Positions 24,329 through 33,999 of a DNA stretch of 64,000 bases are shown here, piece after piece. Position 1 is the first letter of the stretch. Every line of letters begins with the position of its first letter. The notes under the pieces were generated by a model. It was not told the origin of the DNA. It made no database searches and saw only the letters and a program-made list of their open reading frames with translations. The translations under genes and the position numbers were made by a program. The stretch comes from an uncultured Flavobacteriaceae bacterium (GTDB lineage: Bacteria; Bacteroidota; Bacteroidia; Flavobacteriales; Flavobacteriaceae): assembly GCA_947500585.1 (NCBI GenBank), contig CANMSN010000001.1, forward strand, positions 1 to 64,000. The letters run 5' to 3'.

Positions 24329-26548
24329 ATGACAGAGGAAGCCATAGAAAAAGAAAATGCAGCCATAACCAAAGCCTACAAAGAGTTATTAAAGGTTAGC
24401 TATACCGCGCTTTCTGATGATGATAAAAAGCTTATACGTAGTGCTTTTGATGTTGCTATCGATGGTCATAAAAACCAACGCAGAAAATCTGGTGAAGCAT
24501 ATATTTTTCATCCTCTAGCTGTTGCAAAAATTGTTGCACAAGAAATTGGTTTAGATGCTACTTCAATTGCTGCTGCACTTCTTCATGATGTTGTAGAAGA
24601 TAGCCCAGATTATACTATTGAAAATATTGAAAAAAAGTTTGGTAAAACCATAGCCACTATTGTTGATGGACTTACCAAAATTTCTTCATTAAGCAAAGAG
24701 CAAGATATGGATGTGTCTTTACAAGCCGAAAACTTTCGGAAGATGCTTCTTACACTTAATGATGATGTGCGTGTTATTATTATAAAAATAGCAGACAGGC
24801 TCCATAATATGCAAACTATGGATGCTATGCGCGCCGATAAACAAATAAAAATAGCTTCTGAAACGCTCTATATTTATGCGCCTTTAGCACATAGAATTGG
24901 TTTGTATAATATTAAAACTGAATTGGAAGACTTAGGATTAAAATATACAGAACCCGATGTTTACTATGATATTTTAAATAAAACCAAAGAAAGTAAAGAA
25001 GAGCAAGATAAATATATTGAACAGTTTAGTGAAGTCATTAAAAATTCTCTAAACAAAGAAAACCTGAATTACACCATAAAAGGACGTCCTAAATCTATTT
25101 TTTCCATTAGAAAAAAGATGGTAAAACAAGGCGTTCCTTTTGATGAAGTTTATGATAAATTTGCTATCAGAATTATTTATAAGAGTGATGCCGAAAATGA
25201 AAAATTCCTAGCTTGGAAAATATATTCCATAGTTACAGATCATTTTAGGCCAAACCCTATTCGGCTACGCGATTGGATTTCATCTCCAAAAGGCACAGGT
25301 TATGAGGCATTACACATCACCGTAATGGGACCAAAAGGACGATGGGTAGAAGTGCAAATACGTAGTGAACGTATGAATGAAATAGCCGAAAAAGGTTATG
25401 CGGCACATTACAAGTATAAACAAGACACCGAAAAAGAAGACAATCTCGAAACTTGGATTAACAGACTTCAAGAAGCTTTAGAAAACCCTGAAACCAATGC
25501 CGTAGATTTTGTTGAACAGTTTAAACTCAACCTCTATTCAAAAGAAATATTTGTCTTCACACCTGCTGGAGAACTAAAATCGCTACCAAAAGGTGCGACT
25601 GCTCTTGATTTTGCTTTTAGTATTCACACCGAAGTTGGCATGAAAACTCGTGGCGCTAAAGTAAATGCAAAATTAGTGCCTTTAAGTCATGAACTAAAAA
25701 GCGGCGATCAAGTAGATATTTTAACATCAGAAAATGCTAAACCTAATGCAAACTGGTTAGACTACGCTACAACAGCTAGATCTAGAAGCAAAATTAAATC
25801 GGCTTTAAAAGAAGACAAAAAACGCATTGGTGAAGAAGGTAAAGAAATTTTAAGACGCAAGTTAAAGCAACTAAAAATTACTTTAAATGAAGATTCAGTA
25901 AACGAGTTGGTAAACCATTTTAAACTAAAAACAAGTTTAGATTTATTTTATAGAGTTGGTTTAGGCACCATTGACAATGCGATGCTTAAAAGCTATGCAG
26001 CCTCAAGAAGCAATGCTTTAATGAGTTACATTAAAAGTAAAATTTCTAGAAAACCAAACATTAAAAAAGAAGATTTAGAAAAAGATGAAGTAACCGCAAA
26101 ATACGATTCATTAGTTTTTGGCAAAGAAGAAGAAAAATTAGACTATAAATTATCTAATTGCTGCAACCCAATTCCTGGTGATGATGTTTTTGGTTTCTTA
26201 ACAGTAACAGAAGGTATAAAAGTACACAAGAAAAATTGTCCTAATGCGCTGAGCTTACAATCTAATTATGCCTATAGAATTATGATTGCCAAATGGATAG
26301 ATTCTTCGCAACAAGAATTTTCTGCTCAAATTATTCTCACAGGAATTGATCATATTGGATTGGTAAACGACATCACAAAAATAATTTCAGAAAACATGCA
26401 CGTAAACATGAAAAGTATCAGTTTTGATAGTGATGATGGTATATTTTCTGGGAAAATTAATGTTGTAGTAAAAAATAAAACACTTTTAATAAAGCTTTTA
26501 GACAGACTAAAAAAAATTAATGGTATTGAGAAGGTTACCAGAGTGTAA
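24329..26548 (+). CDS. Bifunctional (p)ppGpp synthetase/hydrolase (RelA/SpoT family)
   Basis: A 739-residue Rel-type enzyme. The HD hydrolase domain (about 30-190) keeps HPLAVAKIVAQ, AALLHDVVEDS and DRLHNMQTM, so hydrolysis should be active. The synthetase domain (about 230-350) keeps RPKSIFSIRKKM and SPKGTGYEALHITVMGPKGRWVEVQIRS. A TGS domain (FVFTPAGELKSLPKGATALDFAFSIHTEVG) and a C-terminal ACT domain (QIILTGIDHIGLVNDITKII) follow. It sits in the order rel - fur - purA, which ties nucleotide alarm signalling to purine synthesis; that order is, from memory, common in flavobacteria. Confidence 0.95.
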   Translation: MTEEAIEKENAAITKAYKELLKVSYTALSDDDKKLIRSAFDVAIDGHKNQRRKSGEAYIFHPLAVAKIVAQEIGLDATSIAAALLHDVVEDSPDYTIENIEKKFGKTIATIVDGLTKISSLSKEQDMDVSLQAENFRKMLLTLNDDVRVIIIKIADRLHNMQTMDAMRADKQIKIASETLYIYAPLAHRIGLYNIKTELEDLGLKYTEPDVYYDILNKTKESKEEQDKYIEQFSEVIKNSLNKENLNYTIKGRPKSIFSIRKKMVKQGVPFDEVYDKFAIRIIYKSDAENEKFLAWKIYSIVTDHFRPNPIRLRDWISSPKGTGYEALHITVMGPKGRWVEVQIRSERMNEIAEKGYAAHYKYKQDTEKEDNLETWINRLQEALENPETNAVDFVEQFKLNLYSKEIFVFTPAGELKSLPKGATALDFAFSIHTEVGMKTRGAKVNAKLVPLSHELKSGDQVDILTSENAKPNANWLDYATTARSRSKIKSALKEDKKRIGEEGKEILRRKLKQLKITLNEDSVNELVNHFKLKTSLDLFYRVGLGTIDNAMLKSYAASRSNALMSYIKSKISRKPNIKKEDLEKDEVTAKYDSLVFGKEEEKLDYKLSNCCNPIPGDDVFGFLTVTEGIKVHKKNCPNALSLQSNYAYRIMIAKWIDSSQQEFSAQIILTGIDHIGLVNDITKIISENMHVNMKSISFDSDDGIFSGKINVVVKNKTLLIKLLDRLKKINGIEKVTRV

Positions 26549-26556
26549 AAAAAGTG

Positions 26557-26564
26557 TAAATTTG
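26557..26564 (+). promoter_or_regulatory. -7 promoter element of the Fur-purA unit
   Basis: TAAATTTG lies between the stop codon of the Rel gene and the Fur ATG at 26575. Transcription would begin about 5 bases ahead of the ATG, so the leader would be extremely short. Confidence 0.4.
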
Positions 26565-26574
26565 CGACGGAATT

Positions 26575-27033
26575 ATGAATGCAAAGGCAGATAATAAAAA
26601 TCAAGACATCGTAAAAAGCGTTTTTACAAGCTTTTTAGAAAGTAACGGGCACCGAAAAACACCCGAACGTTATGCCATACTTCAAGAAATTTATAATAAC
26701 ACCGAGCATTTCGATATAGAATCGCTATATCTCAGCATGAAAAACAAAAAGTATCGTGTTTCTCGTGCTACACTTTACAATACTATAGAATTACTTCTAG
26801 AATGTAAATTGGTAAGAAAACATCAATTTGGACAAAACCAAGCGCATTACGAAAAATCATATTTTGATAGACAACACGACCATGTTATTTTAACCGATAC
26901 TGGTGAAGTTATAGAATTCTGTGACCCAAGAATTCAGTCCATCAAAAAAACTATTGAAGAAGTCTTCGATATAGAAATTAACAACCACTCACTCTATTTT
27001 TACGGAAATAGAAAATCAACCACAAATAACTAA
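26575..27033 (+). CDS. Fur-family metal- or peroxide-responsive repressor
   Basis: A 152-residue regulator with an N-terminal winged helix ([67 protein letters not shown]) and a C-terminal dimerisation domain with [23 protein letters not shown]. The His-x-His metal site is present, but only one Cys remains where many Fur proteins have CxxC, so a structural zinc site of that kind is missing. Which metal or signal it senses (Fe, Mn, Zn or peroxide) is not clear. It ends eight bases before purA. Confidence 0.88.
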   Translation: MNAKADNKNQDIVKSVFTSFLESNGHRKTPERYAILQEIYNNTEHFDIESLYLSMKNKKYRVSRATLYNTIELLLECKLVRKHQFGQNQAHYEKSYFDRQHDHVILTDTGEVIEFCDPRIQSIKKTIEEVFDIEINNHSLYFYGNRKSTTNN

Positions 27034-27041
27034 TTATTACA

Positions 27042-28325
27042 ATGGCAGTAGATTTACTACTAGGATTACAATGGGGAGACGAAGGCAAAGGAAAAATTGT
27101 TGATGTACTAACCTCTAACTACAATATTATTGCACGTTTTCAAGGCGGTCCAAATGCAGGACACACGCTAGTTTTTAACGGCAGAAAACACGTTTTGCAC
27201 ACCATTCCCTCAGGTATATTTCATGATGATGCCATCAACTTAGTTGGTAATGGTGTCGTTATAGATCCTGTTATTTTTAAAGGTGAATTAGATAAATTAG
27301 AAGAACAAGATGTTGATTACAGAAAATCGTTACTAATTTCTAGAAAGGCTCACATCATTTTACCAACGCATCGCTTGTTAGATGCTGCAAGTGAAGCTTC
27401 AAAAGGAAAGGCAAAAATTGGCTCTACGCTTAAAGGTATTGGGCCTACTTATATGGATAAAACTGGAAGAAACGGTATTCGTGTTGGTGATTTAGAATTA
27501 AGCGATTGGAAAGAACGCTACAGAGCATTGGCAGATAAGCATGAGTCTATGATTGCTTTTTACAATGTTGATATTCAATATAATTTAAAAGAATTAGAAG
27601 ATGAGTTTTTTAAAGCAGTAAAAGTTTTAAAGTCATTAAAATTTATAGATTCTGAAGAATATATTTATCAGGCACAAAAATCTGGCAAAACTATTTTAGC
27701 TGAAGGCGCACAAGGCTCTTTATTAGATATCGATTTCGGAACCTACCCTTTTGTAACGTCAAGTAATACAACAGCAGCTGGAGCTTGCACAGGTTTAGGT
27801 GTATCGCCAGGACAAATTGGTGAGGTTTTCGGCATTTTTAAAGCGTATACAACACGTGTTGGCTCAGGACCTTTTCCTACCGAGTTATTTGATAAAGATG
27901 GCGAAACTATGGGACGTGTAGGTAACGAATTTGGCGCCACTACTGGACGACCAAGACGTTGTGGTTGGTTAGATTTAGTCGCTCTAAAATACGCATGTCA
28001 AGTTAATGGCGTTACGCAATTAATGATGATGAAAGGCGATGTGCTTTCTGGTTTTAAAACGCTAAAAGTATGTACCGCTTATAAATATAGAGGTGAAGTC
28101 ATAAAACATTTACCATATAATATTGAACCTGAAAATGTAGAACCTATTTACACTGAAGTATCTGGTTGGAAGGAAGATTTAACTGAGATGTCTGAAGGTT
28201 CGCAAATGCCAAAAGAGTTAAACGATTATATAGAATTTTTAGAAAAAGAACTTGAAATTCCTATTACTATTGTTTCTGTTGGGCCAGATAGAAAACAAAC
28301 TATTTTTAGAAAGCAATTGGTTTAA
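27042..28325 (+). CDS. purA: Adenylosuccinate synthetase
   Basis: A 427-residue GTP-dependent enzyme joining IMP and aspartate, the first step from IMP to AMP. It begins MAVDLLLGLQWGDEGKGKIVD with the GDEGKGK phosphate loop. GPNAGHTLV, GIGPTYMDKTGRNGIRVGDL, EGAQGSLLDIDFGTYPFVTSSNT and TGRPRRCGWLDLVALKYA follow in the usual order. Length is normal. It follows the Fur-family gene closely and ends in a strong terminator. Confidence 0.97.
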   Translation: MAVDLLLGLQWGDEGKGKIVDVLTSNYNIIARFQGGPNAGHTLVFNGRKHVLHTIPSGIFHDDAINLVGNGVVIDPVIFKGELDKLEEQDVDYRKSLLISRKAHIILPTHRLLDAASEASKGKAKIGSTLKGIGPTYMDKTGRNGIRVGDLELSDWKERYRALADKHESMIAFYNVDIQYNLKELEDEFFKAVKVLKSLKFIDSEEYIYQAQKSGKTILAEGAQGSLLDIDFGTYPFVTSSNTTAAGACTGLGVSPGQIGEVFGIFKAYTTRVGSGPFPTELFDKDGETMGRVGNEFGATTGRPRRCGWLDLVALKYACQVNGVTQLMMMKGDVLSGFKTLKVCTAYKYRGEVIKHLPYNIEPENVEPIYTEVSGWKEDLTEMSEGSQMPKELNDYIEFLEKELEIPITIVSVGPDRKQTIFRKQLV

Positions 28326-28347
28326 TAATTTATAGTTAAAAATATTT

Positions 28348-28378
28348 AAAACGCTCCAAAACATTTTGGAGCGTTTTT
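28348..28378 (+). terminator. Intrinsic terminator of purA
   Basis: AAACGCTCCAAAA and TTTTGGAGCGTTT form a GC-containing stem with a very short loop, followed by TT and C. It begins 23 bases after the purA stop. Confidence 0.85.
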
Positions 28379-28436
28379 CATTTCCTCCAAAATCATAAAA
28401 ATAACATAACAGATAATTAAACATCATTATTATCGT

Positions 28437-28444
28437 TATTTTTG
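28437..28444 (+). promoter_or_regulatory. -7 promoter element of the OstA-like gene
   Basis: TATTTTTG matches TAnnTTTG and lies 18 bases upstream of the TTG start at 28463. It supports that start, since transcription would begin near 28450. Confidence 0.4.
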
Positions 28445-28462
28445 CGATAAACATTTTTTACT

Positions 28463-30292
28463 TTGAATAGACAAGAATCTATATTTCTTATAATCCTTTT
28501 CTTTTTAGTTTCTGTAACTTTTTTAAATGCTCAAGAAAAGAAACAGATTGAAATTGAATATACTGGGTTTTTAAATGTTGATGAAGAAAATCCTGGAGCA
28601 AAAATTTTAACTCGTGACGATTCTGAACAAGTTCATATCATTCACGGTAGTATCAATCTCTGGTGCGATAAAGCTATCCATTTTAGTGAAGACAAGTTTA
28701 TTGAAGCTTATGGTAATGTAAAAATGATTCAAGGCGACACCATTAATATGGCATCTAAATATATTGAATATAGCGGTAAAACATTATTAGCTTTTGCCAG
28801 TGGCGATGTGGTTTTAAAAAGTCCGAATTCAACAGTTTCTTCAGATACGCTATATTTTGATCGTACAAAACAGCAAGCCTTTTATAAAAGCGGCGGTACT
28901 GTTGTAAAAGATTCATCAGGCACCATAACTAGTAAAATTGGTCGCTACTATATGGAGCTTAAAAAATTTCAATTTGTTGAAGATGTTTTAATGGTAAATG
29001 AAGAAGCAACAATTAATACAAACTTTGCAGATTTTTATGAAGACACGGGGCATGCCTTCTTATTTGGTCCTTCAACAATTGTAACAGAAGAAAGTAAAAC
29101 CTATTGCGAAAAAGGGTTTTATGATACTGAAAACAAAATTGGATATGCGTTAAAAAAAGCGCGAATAGACTATGATGAACGCATAATTGAAGGTGATAGT
29201 TTATTCTTTGATAATAATACAAACTTTGCATCAGCCACAAATAATATAAAGGTTACCGATACCATAAATAGGAGTATTGTAAAAGGACATTATGCCGAAG
29301 TTTATAGAAGTGAAGAAAAAGATTCACTATTTATAACCAAACGTGCCTTAGCAATAACACTTCAAGAAAACGATTCTATTTATATGCATGCCGACAGGTT
29401 AACGGTTACAGGTAAACCAGACCACAGAATTATAAGAGCCTTTTACAACGCCAAAATATACAAATCTGATATTAGCGCAAAAGCAGATTCTATTCACTCC
29501 GATCAAAAAACAGGCTTAACCCAATTAATAAATTTAGATCGGTTTGCACCAAGTGATGCTTTTTCAACAAAACGCAAACCTATCCTTTGGAATATTGAAA
29601 ACCAGATGACTGGCGATACCATTCATTTAATATCTAATCCAGAAACCGAAAAGTTAGATTCACTTCTTGTTTTTGAGAATGCTTTTATTATAAGTAAAGA
29701 CACCATTAGCGAAAATGGTTATAATCAAATAAATGGAAAGCACTTAACAGGCTGGTTTAACGATGAAAATATGTTGCGAAAAGTAGATATTGTTAAAAAT
29801 GCACAATCCATTTTTTTTACGCGTAATGAGCTACAAGAACTTGTTGGTATAGATAAAGCTAAATCTGGAAGTATTTCCATGTTGTTTGATAATGGTGATA
29901 TTGAAGAATATATTAGGTTTAATGAAATTGATGGAAAGATGTATCCAGAATCTGAATATCCAGAAAATGAGAAATTTTTAAAAGGTTTTGATTGGAGAGA
30001 AGAAGAACGCCCAAATAGTGTTGAAGATTTATTTAAAGATGATCCGCCTTTAGAATTACCAATAATAAAAGGTTTGGACGATTATATTCCACAAGAAGAT
30101 TTCTTTGATGAAGAACTTCTTCAACGAATAAAAAAAGCCAACGATGAGGCCAAACCTAATCAAAAAGAAGAGCCTAAAGCATCTCGAAGTTTACCACAAC
30201 GAGTAAAAGACAAAAAAGAGTCTAAAGTTCCAAACTTAAATACCGAAAAAATAAAAAAGCCTTTACTATACAAAAAAGTATCCAAGGAATAA
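28463..30292 (+). CDS. OstA-like (LptA-type) periplasmic protein
   Basis: A 609-residue secreted protein with a signal peptide (MNRQESIFLIILFFLVSVTFLNAQ). The TTG at 28463 is the likely start, because the signal peptide begins exactly there and no in-frame ATG precedes it. The body is a long run of beta-strand repeats of the OstA/LptA jelly-roll kind (INLWCDKAIHFSEDKFIEAYGNVKMIQGDTINMASKYIEYSGKTLLAFASGDVVLK and more), so it probably forms part of the periplasmic lipopolysaccharide bridge. The C-terminal 100 residues are charged and low in complexity. The aminotransferase gene follows after six bases. Confidence 0.82.
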   Translation: MNRQESIFLIILFFLVSVTFLNAQEKKQIEIEYTGFLNVDEENPGAKILTRDDSEQVHIIHGSINLWCDKAIHFSEDKFIEAYGNVKMIQGDTINMASKYIEYSGKTLLAFASGDVVLKSPNSTVSSDTLYFDRTKQQAFYKSGGTVVKDSSGTITSKIGRYYMELKKFQFVEDVLMVNEEATINTNFADFYEDTGHAFLFGPSTIVTEESKTYCEKGFYDTENKIGYALKKARIDYDERIIEGDSLFFDNNTNFASATNNIKVTDTINRSIVKGHYAEVYRSEEKDSLFITKRALAITLQENDSIYMHADRLTVTGKPDHRIIRAFYNAKIYKSDISAKADSIHSDQKTGLTQLINLDRFAPSDAFSTKRKPILWNIENQMTGDTIHLISNPETEKLDSLLVFENAFIISKDTISENGYNQINGKHLTGWFNDENMLRKVDIVKNAQSIFFTRNELQELVGIDKAKSGSISMLFDNGDIEEYIRFNEIDGKMYPESEYPENEKFLKGFDWREEERPNSVEDLFKDDPPLELPIIKGLDDYIPQEDFFDEELLQRIKKANDEAKPNQKEEPKASRSLPQRVKDKKESKVPNLNTEKIKKPLLYKKVSKE

Positions 30293-30298
30293 TAGTTA

Positions 30299-31486
30299 AT
30301 GACATCCGATTTCTTTAAATATCAAGCGCAAACTACACCGCATCCTTTAGCTATGGAAATATCACATGCTGAAGGATCTTATATTTACGATACTAATAAT
30401 AAAGTTTATTTAGATTTTGTAGCCGGTGTTTCAGCTTGTCCTCTAGGGCACAAACATCCAAAAGTGGTTACCGCCATAAAAGAACAACTAGATAAGTATT
30501 TACATGTTATGGTTTATGGTGAATACATCCAAAAACCAGCTATAGAACTCACAAAATTACTAGCTAAAAACCTTCCTCAGTCCTTAGAAAAAACATATTT
30601 AACTAATTCAGGTACAGAAGCTATAGAAGGTGCTCTAAAATTAGCAAGACGCGCTACAGGTCGAAGTGAAATTATTTCGGCTAATAGAGCATATCATGGA
30701 AATACCATAGGATCTTTGAGTATTATGGGCTTTGAAGAACGCAAACAAGCATTCCGACCTTTAGTTCCAGATGTAAAATTTATAGAATTTAATGACACAA
30801 ATGATATAGATAAAATTACGACTAAAACAGCCTGCGTTATTTTAGAAACTATACAAGGTGGCGCTGGTTTTATTGAACCTATAAATAATTATTTAGAAAA
30901 AGTTAGACAACAATGTGATAAAGTTGGGGCGCTTCTTATTTTAGATGAAATACAACCAGGTATTGGCAGAACAGGTAAATTGTTTGGTTTTCAACATTAT
31001 AATTGTATTCCAGATATTTTAGTTACAGGGAAAGGTTTAGGCGGTGGCATGCCTATTGGAGCATTTACTGCTTCTGCAAGTTTAATGGATTTGCTTAAAA
31101 ACAACCCGAAATTGGGTCACATTACGACATTTGGAGGGCATCCAGTTATAGCTGCAGCTGCATTGGCCACATTAAAAGAAATTACAGAAAGTGGTTTAAT
31201 GCAAGAAGCCCTAGAAAAAGAAATGCTTTTTAGGCAACTTTTAGTACATCCTTTAATTAAAGAAATAAGAGGAATTGGCTTAATGTTGGCAATAATTACA
31301 CCTTCAGAAACCATAACAAATACTATCGTTTTAAAATGTCAAGACCATGGTTTAATCTTGTTTTGGTTACTTTTCGAACCAAAAGCAGTACGAATTACAC
31401 CACCTTTAACCATCTCAAATGATGAAATAACCAAAGGATGTCAAATAATTATTGAGGTTTTAGATGAAATACTTAAGACGCAATAG
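30299..31486 (+). CDS. Class III pyridoxal-phosphate aminotransferase
   Basis: A 395-residue fold-type I aminotransferase of the acetylornithine/ornithine/4-aminobutyrate group. YLDFVAGVSACPLGHKHPKV at the start, TNSGTEAIEGALKLARRATGR (phosphate binding), LILDEIQPGIGRTGKLFGFQHY (cofactor Asp) and LVTGKGLGGGMPIGAF (cofactor Lys) are intact. Substrate cannot be told from sequence. It follows the OstA-like gene after six bases, so the two are cotranscribed, although a functional link is not obvious. Confidence 0.88.
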   Translation: MTSDFFKYQAQTTPHPLAMEISHAEGSYIYDTNNKVYLDFVAGVSACPLGHKHPKVVTAIKEQLDKYLHVMVYGEYIQKPAIELTKLLAKNLPQSLEKTYLTNSGTEAIEGALKLARRATGRSEIISANRAYHGNTIGSLSIMGFEERKQAFRPLVPDVKFIEFNDTNDIDKITTKTACVILETIQGGAGFIEPINNYLEKVRQQCDKVGALLILDEIQPGIGRTGKLFGFQHYNCIPDILVTGKGLGGGMPIGAFTASASLMDLLKNNPKLGHITTFGGHPVIAAAALATLKEITESGLMQEALEKEMLFRQLLVHPLIKEIRGIGLMLAIITPSETITNTIVLKCQDHGLILFWLLFEPKAVRITPPLTISNDEITKGCQIIIEVLDEILKTQ

Positions 31487-31640
31487 ACATACAACTTTCT
31501 GAAAATCAAATACAAACACTCCGAAATAGCAATAAAATCAACAACTGTTCATTACTTTGTTGAAAACATTTACTTATTAAACCTAATAAAAAGGAATAGA
31601 ACGTTAAATTTATTCTGGTAGAAACCTTACAAATGTGCCT

Positions 31641-33026
31641 ATGGAGTTTAGTCATAATGACAACAACTTGCCGCTTACTAAGTTTGAATCGATGTTAAAA
31701 ACAAATCATGTTTTGTTCTTCGATTCTGAGGAATTTGAAAACATTATTCATCACTACCTAAACCAAGGAAAAATAGCTTTAGCAAAAAAAGCCATAAAAC
31801 TAGGTTTAGACCAACATCCTACCTCTATTAATTTAAAACTCTTTAAAGTTGAAGTTTATGTTTTTGAAGATAAGCTTGATGATGCAGATACCTTACTTAA
31901 CGAGCTTTACAATTTAGATCCAATGAATGAAGAGTTATTCATTCAAAAAGCAAATATATTTTCTAAAAAAGATGAACATCAAAAAGCTATTGATGTTCTA
32001 AAAAAAGCATTAGAACTTACTGATGATGCGGTAGATTTATATTCGTTAATTGGTATGGAATATTTATTTTTAGATCAATTTGAAGATGCCAAAACATACT
32101 TCATGAAATGTTTAGAAGAAGATTTAGAAGATTATTCTGCGCTTTATAACATCATTTATTGTTTTGAATTTTTAAATCAACATGAAGATGCTATTGAGTA
32201 TCTAAATATATTTTTAGATAAAAATCCGTATTGTGAAGTCGCATGGCATCAGTTAGGAAAACAATACTACACCTTAAAAAAATATAAAAAAGCATTAACG
32301 GCATTTGATTTTGCTATCATTTCAGATGATACATTTGTAGGTGCTTATCTTGAACGTGGTAAAGTGCTTGAAAAATTAAAACGCTATGAAGAAGCTATAG
32401 AAAATTATACCATAACACTTCAACTAGACGACCCAACATCGTTTGCACTACTTCGTATTGGAGGCTGTTATGAAAAATTAAATAATGATGAATTAGCGCT
32501 TCAATATTATGATAGAACGGTACATGAAGACCCTTTGCTAGATAAAGGTTGGATAGCCATTACAAAATATTATAACAAAAAAAGAAACTACCAAAAAGCA
32601 TTATATTATATCAATAAAGCGATTAATATTGATTCTGAAAATGTGTTGTACTGGAAACTATATTCTCAAATAAACCAACGCTTAAATTTTTATGAAGAGG
32701 CTGAACGCGGTTTCAAAAAAACATTAGAACTTGGTAATTATGAACTAAATACTTGGTTATCGCGTGGCGATCTGCTAATTAAACTTGGAGAACCAGAAGC
32801 TGCAGTTTATAATTTTGAACAGGCCATTGAATTTCATCCAGAAAATGCCGAATTGGAATATCGTCTAGCAGGTTTATACTTTTCTTTACAGGAAAACGAT
32901 AAAGGCACGTTTTATTTAAAAAATGCCTTAAAACACAATGAAGAATATGCCTTTATTATTGAAGAACTTTTTCCTGAAGTTTCCAATAAAATTCTAGTAA
33001 AAAACTTACTAAAAACAAATCTATAA
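31641..33026 (+). CDS. Tetratricopeptide-repeat protein
   Basis: A protein of 461 residues made almost wholly of TPR helices, about ten or more repeats (for example AWHQLGKQYYTLKKYKKALTAFDFAI and AYLERGKVLEKLKRYEEAIENYTITLQL). I place the start at ATG 31641 (MEFSHNDNN) rather than the GTG two codons earlier. There is no signal peptide or enzyme domain, so it is probably a cytoplasmic scaffold. Partners are unknown. It precedes the tandem DUF368 genes by 52 bases. Confidence 0.88.
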   Translation: MEFSHNDNNLPLTKFESMLKTNHVLFFDSEEFENIIHHYLNQGKIALAKKAIKLGLDQHPTSINLKLFKVEVYVFEDKLDDADTLLNELYNLDPMNEELFIQKANIFSKKDEHQKAIDVLKKALELTDDAVDLYSLIGMEYLFLDQFEDAKTYFMKCLEEDLEDYSALYNIIYCFEFLNQHEDAIEYLNIFLDKNPYCEVAWHQLGKQYYTLKKYKKALTAFDFAIISDDTFVGAYLERGKVLEKLKRYEEAIENYTITLQLDDPTSFALLRIGGCYEKLNNDELALQYYDRTVHEDPLLDKGWIAITKYYNKKRNYQKALYYINKAINIDSENVLYWKLYSQINQRLNFYEEAERGFKKTLELGNYELNTWLSRGDLLIKLGEPEAAVYNFEQAIEFHPENAELEYRLAGLYFSLQENDKGTFYLKNALKHNEEYAFIIEELFPEVSNKILVKNLLKTNL

Positions 33027-33078
33027 CTAAACGTTTCATTAAAATACATATATTTGGTTTGCACTTAAAAATCAAAAT

Positions 33079-33999
33079 ATGCAAAGACGTTTAAAAGATT
33101 ATTTAGTCATATCCCTTAAAGGAATTGCAATGGGTGCAGCTGATGCTGTTCCTGGTGTTTCTGGTGGTACAATTGCATTTATCTCTGGTATTTATGAAGA
33201 ATTAATAGCTACTATTAGCAACATAAATGGGGCGCTTTTTAAAACACTTTTTAAAGAAGGTATTAAACCTTTTTGGAAAGCTGTAAATGGTAATTTTATA
33301 GTCGCTCTTATGGCTGGTATTATTGTCAGTTATGTGTCTTTTATGCGAATTGCTAAGTATTTATTAGAAAACCATCCTGTTTTAATATGGTCTTTCTTTT
33401 TTGGACTTATTGTAGCCAGTATTTTCTTTGTTGGAAAGCAAATTACAAAATGGAATATACCAACAATTATTGCACTTATTATTGGAGCAGGTATCGCTTT
33501 TTATGTTACCACACTTCCTGCATTGGCTAATAATGATAGTTCTTTGTTTTTATTTATTGCTGGAGCTATAGCTATTTGCGCCATGATTTTACCTGGTATT
33601 TCTGGTTCTTTTATATTGATAATACTTGGCGCTTATAAAACATTAAGTAGCGCTCTTAGTGATTTTGATGTAAAAAAAATCATCATTTTTACAACTGGCG
33701 CGCTTATTGGTTTATTAAGTTTTAGTCACCTGTTAAAATGGTTATTTAAAAATTACCATAATATAACACTCGCTTTACTTACCGGATTTATTTTTGGCTC
33801 TTTAAATAAAGTATGGCCTTGGAAAAAAACATTGACATGGCATACAAATTCTAAAGGTATGGAGGTTCCTGTTTTACAAGAAAGTGTATCACCGTTTTCA
33901 TTTCAAGGAGACAACCAAGTAGTATTTGCAATAGGCTTAATGATTTTTGGATTTTTAACTATTTTTATTCTTGAGAAATTTGGTTCTAAAAAGCAATAA
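33079..33999 (+). CDS. DUF368 membrane protein, PopT-like undecaprenyl-phosphate translocase (copy 1)
   Basis: A 306-residue polytopic inner-membrane protein. The DUF368 signature GIAMGAADAVPGVSGGTIAFISGIYEELI lies at the start and is echoed by MILPGISGSFILIILGAYKTL in the second half, the inverted-repeat layout of the family. Work on DUF368 proteins (PopT) showed that they recycle undecaprenyl phosphate across the membrane for envelope synthesis. The stop codon shares one base with the start of the next paralogue, so translation is probably coupled. Confidence 0.88.
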   Translation: MQRRLKDYLVISLKGIAMGAADAVPGVSGGTIAFISGIYEELIATISNINGALFKTLFKEGIKPFWKAVNGNFIVALMAGIIVSYVSFMRIAKYLLENHPVLIWSFFFGLIVASIFFVGKQITKWNIPTIIALIIGAGIAFYVTTLPALANNDSSLFLFIAGAIAICAMILPGISGSFILIILGAYKTLSSALSDFDVKKIIIFTTGALIGLLSFSHLLKWLFKNYHNITLALLTGFIFGSLNKVWPWKKTLTWHTNSKGMEVPVLQESVSPFSFQGDNQVVFAIGLMIFGFLTIFILEKFGSKKQ

